Position numbers and translations under genes: made by a program. This document shows positions 60,319 to 64,000 of a stretch of DNA of 64,000 nt, in pieces. The notes under the pieces were generated by a model. It did not search any database. It had not been told where the DNA came from and worked only from the letters and a program-made list of their open reading frames with translations. Origin of the DNA: an uncultured Eubacteriales bacterium (GTDB lineage: Bacteria > Bacillota > Clostridia > Oscillospirales > Oscillospiraceae). Numbering within the stretch: position 1 is the first letter of the stretch; every line of letters starts with the position of its first letter. Location of the stretch: NCBI GenBank assembly GCA_900546255.1, contig URCB01000002.1, positions 38,280 through 102,279 on the forward strand. The letters run 5' to 3'.

Positions 60319-60445
60319 GAATAATGAAAAACTGTTGCCAAATCGTTGCCACGGAGGGCCTTAACCCTTCAAAAACCCAGCAAAATCAGGCTTTTTCGGG
60401 CCTCTGAAATCATTCCCACTCGGCAAGGTCGCTTGATTTCTAAAC
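60319..60445. repeat. Direct repeat copy B (attachment-site-like, ~127 bp)
   Basis: Begins GAATAATGAAAAACTGTTGC and ends TCTAAAC, matching 51681-51806. On the minus strand it contains GAGTGGGAATGATTTCAG, which is Glu-Trp-Glu-stop followed by the shared TTTCAGAGGCCCGAAAAAGC. Glu-Trp-Glu-stop is the usual end of guaA, a known integration target, so the sequence may be an attachment site taken from there; the codons further upstream do not match guaA. Confidence 0.8.
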
Positions 60446-60621
60446 AAATTAGCTTAGAAATCTGTCTTTTAAATTCGGTTTTATCCTCCTCATGGAGGAC
60501 GTTTTTCATTATAGCACAGTTTTCAGTATCGCGCCAGTATCGCAGACCATCTTGCTATCGTGTATTCTTTGCTCCCGGGACCGTTGCTCCTGCCATTCAC
60601 CCATCGTGCCGTCATTCGTGC
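60446..60621. other. Gap between repeat B and hsdM
   Basis: About 176 bp. It includes the small inverted repeat TCCTCCTCATGGAGGA near 60485 and otherwise no recognised feature. hsdM ends here on the minus strand. Confidence 0.5.
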
Positions 60622-62109
60622 TTACTTTTTCAGCTGTGCTTCCAGCTCCCGGAAGCTCTCCAGCGCGCTTTGCAGGTTTTCGATGATGTCTCCTGCCAGC
60701 ACATCCGGATCGGGCAGATGATCGAGATCGGCCAGGGATTTATCCTTCATCCAGAAAATATCCAGGCTGGTCTTGTCCCGGTGCAAGATTTCCTCGACTG
60801 GGAATCTTCTGAAGCGCCCGTCCGGGTTATCCGGGGACCAGGTCTCCGTGCGTTCGTGGCGGTTCTCGGGGTGATAGCAGCGGACAAAGTCCTCCAGATC
60901 GGCATCGGTCATCGGGTGTTGCTTGAGCGTAAAGTGAATGTTGGTTCGGAAATCATAGACCCAGATCTCCTTCGTTTGCATCTGCGGGCTGGCCGGACGC
61001 TTATCGAAGAACAACACATTCGCCTTGACGCCCGGCTTGTAGAATATGCCCGTGGGCAGCCGCAAAATGGTGTGAAGGTCCGTGGTCTCCAACAGCTTTT
61101 TGCGGATGGTTTCACCGGCTCCGCCTTCAAACAGCACGTTATCCGGCACAACCACCGCCGCTTTGCCCGTCGCGTTCAGAATGGTGTTGATATGCTGGAT
61201 GAAGTTCAGCTGTTTGTTGGAGCTGGTTGTCCAGAAATCCTGGCGGTTGTAAACCAAATCCTCTTCTTCCTCCTCGCCTTCTTCATTGGTCATGGTGATG
61301 GAGGATTTCTTGCCAAAGGGCGGATTGGTCAGCACATAGTCCACCCGGTAGCCCGGGTCCATCAGCAGCGCATCCCCTTGCGTCACGGGCACGGCGCCGT
61401 AGATGTCGCCAATGTTGTGCAAGTACAGATTCATCAGCGCCATTTTGAAAGTCGTGGCCACCAGCTCGTTGCCATAGAATGTGCTGTTTTTCAGGAACTC
61501 CTTGGCGTCGCGGTCCAGCGTATAGCGCCCCGGCTGCGTCATGTATTCCTGTGCGGCCAGAAAGTAGCCGCCCGATCCGCAGCAGGGGTCCGCGATGATC
61601 TTGCCCGGTTCCGGGCTGACACAACGCACCATGGCGCGAATCAGCGGGCGGGGCGTGAAGTATTGGCCCGCGCCGCTCTTGATGTCCTCAGCGTTCTTCT
61701 GGAGCAACCCTTCGTAGATTTCGCCCTTGACATCGGAGGACATGGAAACCCACTTCTCCTTGTCAATCATCTGCACAATGCGGTACAGAATGGCGGCATT
61801 GCTGATCTTGTTGGCGGCCTGCTTGAAGATTTTTCCCAGCAGCCCGCTCTGTTTGCCCAGCTCTTCGAGGATCGCCTTGTATTTCTCTTCCAGTTCCGCG
61901 CCCTTGAGGGTGTTCATGTCCGCCCAGGTGTAGCCGGCGGGGATGCCGGTCTGCTTGTTATAGGGTGGTCGGGCATACTCATCCGACATTTTGAGGAAGA
62001 TCAGGTAGGTGAGCTGCTCCAGGTAGTCCCCGTAGGATACGCCGTCGTCCCGCAGGGGATTGCACATGCCCCAGACCTTGGAGATGATGGTTGAGGATTG
62101 TTCAGACAT
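60622..62109 (-). CDS. hsdM: Type I restriction-modification methyltransferase subunit
   Basis: A 495-residue N6-adenine methyltransferase subunit. It has the N-terminal HsdM helical domain (VWGMCNPLRDDGVSYGDYLE), the SAM motif DPCCGSGGYFLAAQEY, the catalytic NPPF in YVLTNPPFGKKSS, and a C-terminal helical arm. It methylates host DNA together with HsdS and protects it from HsdR. The start overlaps the DUF2971 gene stop by 8 bp. No hsdR is in the window; it may lie beyond the right edge. Confidence 0.95.
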   Translation of the reverse strand: MSEQSSTIISKVWGMCNPLRDDGVSYGDYLEQLTYLIFLKMSDEYARPPYNKQTGIPAGYTWADMNTLKGAELEEKYKAILEELGKQSGLLGKIFKQAANKISNAAILYRIVQMIDKEKWVSMSSDVKGEIYEGLLQKNAEDIKSGAGQYFTPRPLIRAMVRCVSPEPGKIIADPCCGSGGYFLAAQEYMTQPGRYTLDRDAKEFLKNSTFYGNELVATTFKMALMNLYLHNIGDIYGAVPVTQGDALLMDPGYRVDYVLTNPPFGKKSSITMTNEEGEEEEEDLVYNRQDFWTTSSNKQLNFIQHINTILNATGKAAVVVPDNVLFEGGAGETIRKKLLETTDLHTILRLPTGIFYKPGVKANVLFFDKRPASPQMQTKEIWVYDFRTNIHFTLKQHPMTDADLEDFVRCYHPENRHERTETWSPDNPDGRFRRFPVEEILHRDKTSLDIFWMKDKSLADLDHLPDPDVLAGDIIENLQSALESFRELEAQLKK

Positions 62110-63202
62110 GATCTTGCTCCTTTTCCACTAACTCAATTAGAGCATCGTGTACAGTGTAATAAAACTGTATGGACTCGGTATAATTTCCATCAAATTTCTT
62201 GTGCATAAAGCGTTGCAGGGACTGAACCGATAGCGGCCGCGGCGCAAGCTGATAGCTCCCAATAACAGGCATCATCAGGGACAGCCGAATCTGATGCGTA
62301 TTCACATAGTCGAGCAACTGATAGAACCGTTGCAAATTGAGCTTTATCTTCTCTCTTGCCTTTGCCAATTCTTCAAAGCTTTTCGTCGGATAGCTGAAAA
62401 AGGCTTTGAGAAAATGATAACCCAAACAGATGGAGGTGGGGCGAATTGCCAACGGCATCGGAACCCACTTTGTTTTTCTGGCAAACGATACCAATACTAG
62501 AACCAACCGCCATTCTTGCTCATAACTCCAAGGGACTGCCTTATTCAGGGCTGTGCATAGAACGGCAGCATCAAGAGGATACTTATACACTTCTTGTTTT
62601 TCATCAGTCAATAACTCCATTACATCAATAGGTTTTTCAGAATAAAATACAGGAAAAATGGCCTTTCTTAACAAGTGATCCTGTGGAAACTGGTTAAAAT
62701 CGTATTCTACACATATTCCACGGTTGTAATCAGCATAATGCGACCACATAAGTGTGGAGTCGCATTGGGAGGATAAGCAACCCACATAGGTGCCCAGATA
62801 GTCCAATTCTCGAAGTTTAAATTTAGAGTCTTTTTTAAAACGCATGATCTGTGATGAGACAAATTGGTCGTGCCGAAAAAAAGCTTCAATTGGCAGCTTA
62901 GAAGCTTCGAGGGTCTTTTTTAGCTCATTCCACTTGTTCTGTGCCATTTCTTCATATTTGTCTTGTGTATATGCCATGTGAAACGCTCCGTCAAAGAGAT
63001 CGTTGAATTCCCCTATGGAAGTCAATGTAAATTGATCCTGAACGATGTCATTTATGGCATGTTCCGAGAGAGATCGGTAGCGATACAAAGGGGGAAAGGA
63101 GGAAGGAAAAGCATACCCTTCGTTTCCGGGATGAGATGCAATGCGCTTTTGAACGAAAGAACGGAAACCGTCATTTTGCAGTAAATCATGAAAATAGATC
63201 AT
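62102..63202 (-). CDS. DUF2971 protein inside the hsd operon
   Basis: A 366-residue protein with the DUF2971 signature: LYRYRSLSEHAINDIVQDQF near the front, then SIGEFNDLFDGAF, LSSQCDSTLMWSHYADYNRGICVEYD in the middle, and EQEWRLVL later. DUF2971 proteins are often near restriction and other defence genes; no biochemical role is established. It lies between hsdS (6-bp gap) and hsdM (8-bp overlap), so it is made with them. ATG 63202 has GGGAGG about 12 bases upstream. Confidence 0.85.
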   Translation of the reverse strand: MIYFHDLLQNDGFRSFVQKRIASHPGNEGYAFPSSFPPLYRYRSLSEHAINDIVQDQFTLTSIGEFNDLFDGAFHMAYTQDKYEEMAQNKWNELKKTLEASKLPIEAFFRHDQFVSSQIMRFKKDSKFKLRELDYLGTYVGCLSSQCDSTLMWSHYADYNRGICVEYDFNQFPQDHLLRKAIFPVFYSEKPIDVMELLTDEKQEVYKYPLDAAVLCTALNKAVPWSYEQEWRLVLVLVSFARKTKWVPMPLAIRPTSICLGYHFLKAFFSYPTKSFEELAKAREKIKLNLQRFYQLLDYVNTHQIRLSLMMPVIGSYQLAPRPLSVQSLQRFMHKKFDGNYTESIQFYYTVHDALIELVEKEQDHV

Positions 63203-63208
63203 GGGGCA

Positions 63209-64000
63209 TTACAGCCTCCCTTCAAATGCTTGCTTTAGGATGCTTTGACGCAGGGCTTCCGCCTGTTGCAAGGATTGTTCGATGGTCTTTTCGATTTGAT
63301 TGCAAAGTGAAATTCTCGATTCAATCTCTTCAATAACGAGTTTTTGCTCTTCTATGGCACAGTATGGAACAATTAAGTTTTCCAAGGTATCTAAGTTAAT
63401 ATTTTTTTGAGCGGTAGCTGGCGCAAATGCCCATAAACGCAACTTCTGAGAATCAATAAAATACTTTATGTATAGTGGGTATACAAGATCATTGGGAGTA
63501 AATCCCACAATACTATCAGGAAAACAAGCATCAATACCAAGAAAGGCGGTTTCTGCTATATTAGCCGCAATCGTAATACAAAGTGTACCTTTAGGCCATA
63601 ATTTACTTTGCTGTAATCCGATATCTCCATACAGTTTTGAGCATACCATAATATATTTGTTTGCCGCCTTAACATCACCTGTTTGAATAAAAGGATATTT
63701 ACCATCTTTGAAAAGAACAGCATCATTGCGTGGACGGTGCTTTGATTTACCACGTCCTAAGTCCCCTAGTTCTGAAAGTGCCACATATTTCCATTCTTTG
63801 GGAAGCGGTGGAAGAGAAGCAATTTCATCATGTGTAGCCCATTTGAGGGTAACATTAAAGTCATGATGATTCGTAAATCCGCCACTAAACGCTTCCTTTA
63901 GCACCGCCTGCCGGTACACCGCAAGCTGCTGCTTTGTGGTGTTCAGCGTTTCCACGGCCTTGTCCAGTTCGGAGAACAGCTCCTCAATCCGGGCGACGAT
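63209..64000 (-). CDS. hsdS: Type I restriction specificity subunit (partial, cut by window edge)
   Basis: The frame is open to the right edge; the visible 263 residues are the C-terminal half. The first ~45 residues (IVARIEELFSELDKAVETL, then QLAVYRQAVLKEAFSG) are the central conserved helix, followed by the second target-recognition domain (EWKYVALSELGDLGRGKSKH) and the terminal helix (EEIESRISLCNQIEKTIEQS ... LRQSILKQAFEGRL). The second domain decides half of the recognition sequence; it cannot be read from the sequence. The TTG/GTG at 63955 is internal, not the start. Confidence 0.92.
   Translation of the reverse strand: MVARIEELFSELDKAVETLNTTKQQLAVYRQAVLKEAFSGGFTNHHDFNVTLKWATHDEIASLPPLPKEWKYVALSELGDLGRGKSKHRPRNDAVLFKDGKYPFIQTGDVKAANKYIMVCSKLYGDIGLQQSKLWPKGTLCITIAANIAETAFLGIDACFPDSIVGFTPNDLVYPLYIKYFIDSQKLRLWAFAPATAQKNINLDTLENLIVPYCAIEEQKLVIEEIESRISLCNQIEKTIEQSLQQAEALRQSILKQAFEGRL

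Noticed and set aside
60400-60445. A remnant of guaA in repeat B
   Set aside because: Only the last codons (Glu-Trp-Glu-stop) fit; an in-frame TAG lies seven codons upstream, so no GuaA coding sequence is present. Kept only as a hint about the integration site.

Overview
The window looks like the chromosome of a GC-rich (roughly 60% G+C by eye), strictly anaerobic Firmicute of the Clostridia, most like the Oscillospiraceae (Flavonifractor / Lawsonibacter / Intestinimonas-like butyrate producers). Reasons: a clostridial purL-guaB-fhs purine/one-carbon cluster, acetate kinase, an EtfBA plus acyl-CoA dehydrogenase operon, a fused CoA-transferase, an iron-sulfur flavoprotein, an SLH-domain lysozyme and typical Firmicutes Shine-Dalgarno and TTGACA-17-TATAAT promoters. 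The family placement is inference; there is no rRNA or tRNA in the window to confirm it.

1-50186 is ordinary chromosome. It starts inside purL, followed by an unusual IMP dehydrogenase (guaB) and formate-THF ligase (fhs). Then come tRNA-Met cytidine acetate ligase and ackA (divergent), a CtpE-like P-type ATPase, a radical SAM/SPASM-like protein, a DUF2461 protein, a Crp/Fnr regulator, and a three-gene operon (hexokinase-like protein, iron-sulfur flavoprotein, CapA-like phosphatase). Next are an iron alcohol dehydrogenase, a probable 6S RNA, a DUF1292 protein, a class A penicillin-binding protein, an amino-acid operon (ACT protein, hom, lysC), the etfB-etfA-acyl-CoA dehydrogenase operon, prolyl-tRNA deacylase, a COG2509 flavoprotein, an OpuC-type osmolyte importer with fused permease/binding protein, glnS, thiamine pyrophosphokinase, a HAD phosphatase, an SLH-GH25 lysozyme, NfeD plus stomatin, an ECF sigma/anti-sigma pair, ferritin, an M23 endopeptidase, TrmO, a propionate-type CoA-transferase and NudC.

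50190-64000 is accessory DNA. An XRE-type regulator relic leads directly into an Abi/HEPN-like gene, then a terminator, then a ~126-bp sequence. A second copy of the same arrangement (relic tail, unrelated two-TM cargo gene, terminator, ~126-bp sequence about 80% identical) lies at 59394-60445. Between the two ~126-bp copies sits a complete type I-C-like CRISPR effector operon (cas5-cas8c-cas7-cas3) without cas1, cas2, cas4 or a visible array, plus an oriT-like region and a truncated RepA-type ATPase. The right end is a type I restriction-modification operon (hsdS partial, DUF2971 gene, hsdM). The island therefore stacks at least four anti-invader loci inside mobile-element scaffolding. The duplicated slot with different cargo is the most interesting structure in the window.

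How the genes work together: PurL, GuaB and Fhs feed purine/GTP synthesis; AckA, EtfAB/acyl-CoA dehydrogenase, the CoA-transferase and Fe-ADH fit acetate/butyrate-type fermentation; PBP, M23, GH25 and CapA handle the envelope; NfeD/stomatin, the ECF sigma pair, OpuC and ferritin are stress functions. All coordinates come from reading the sequence; no database search was run.
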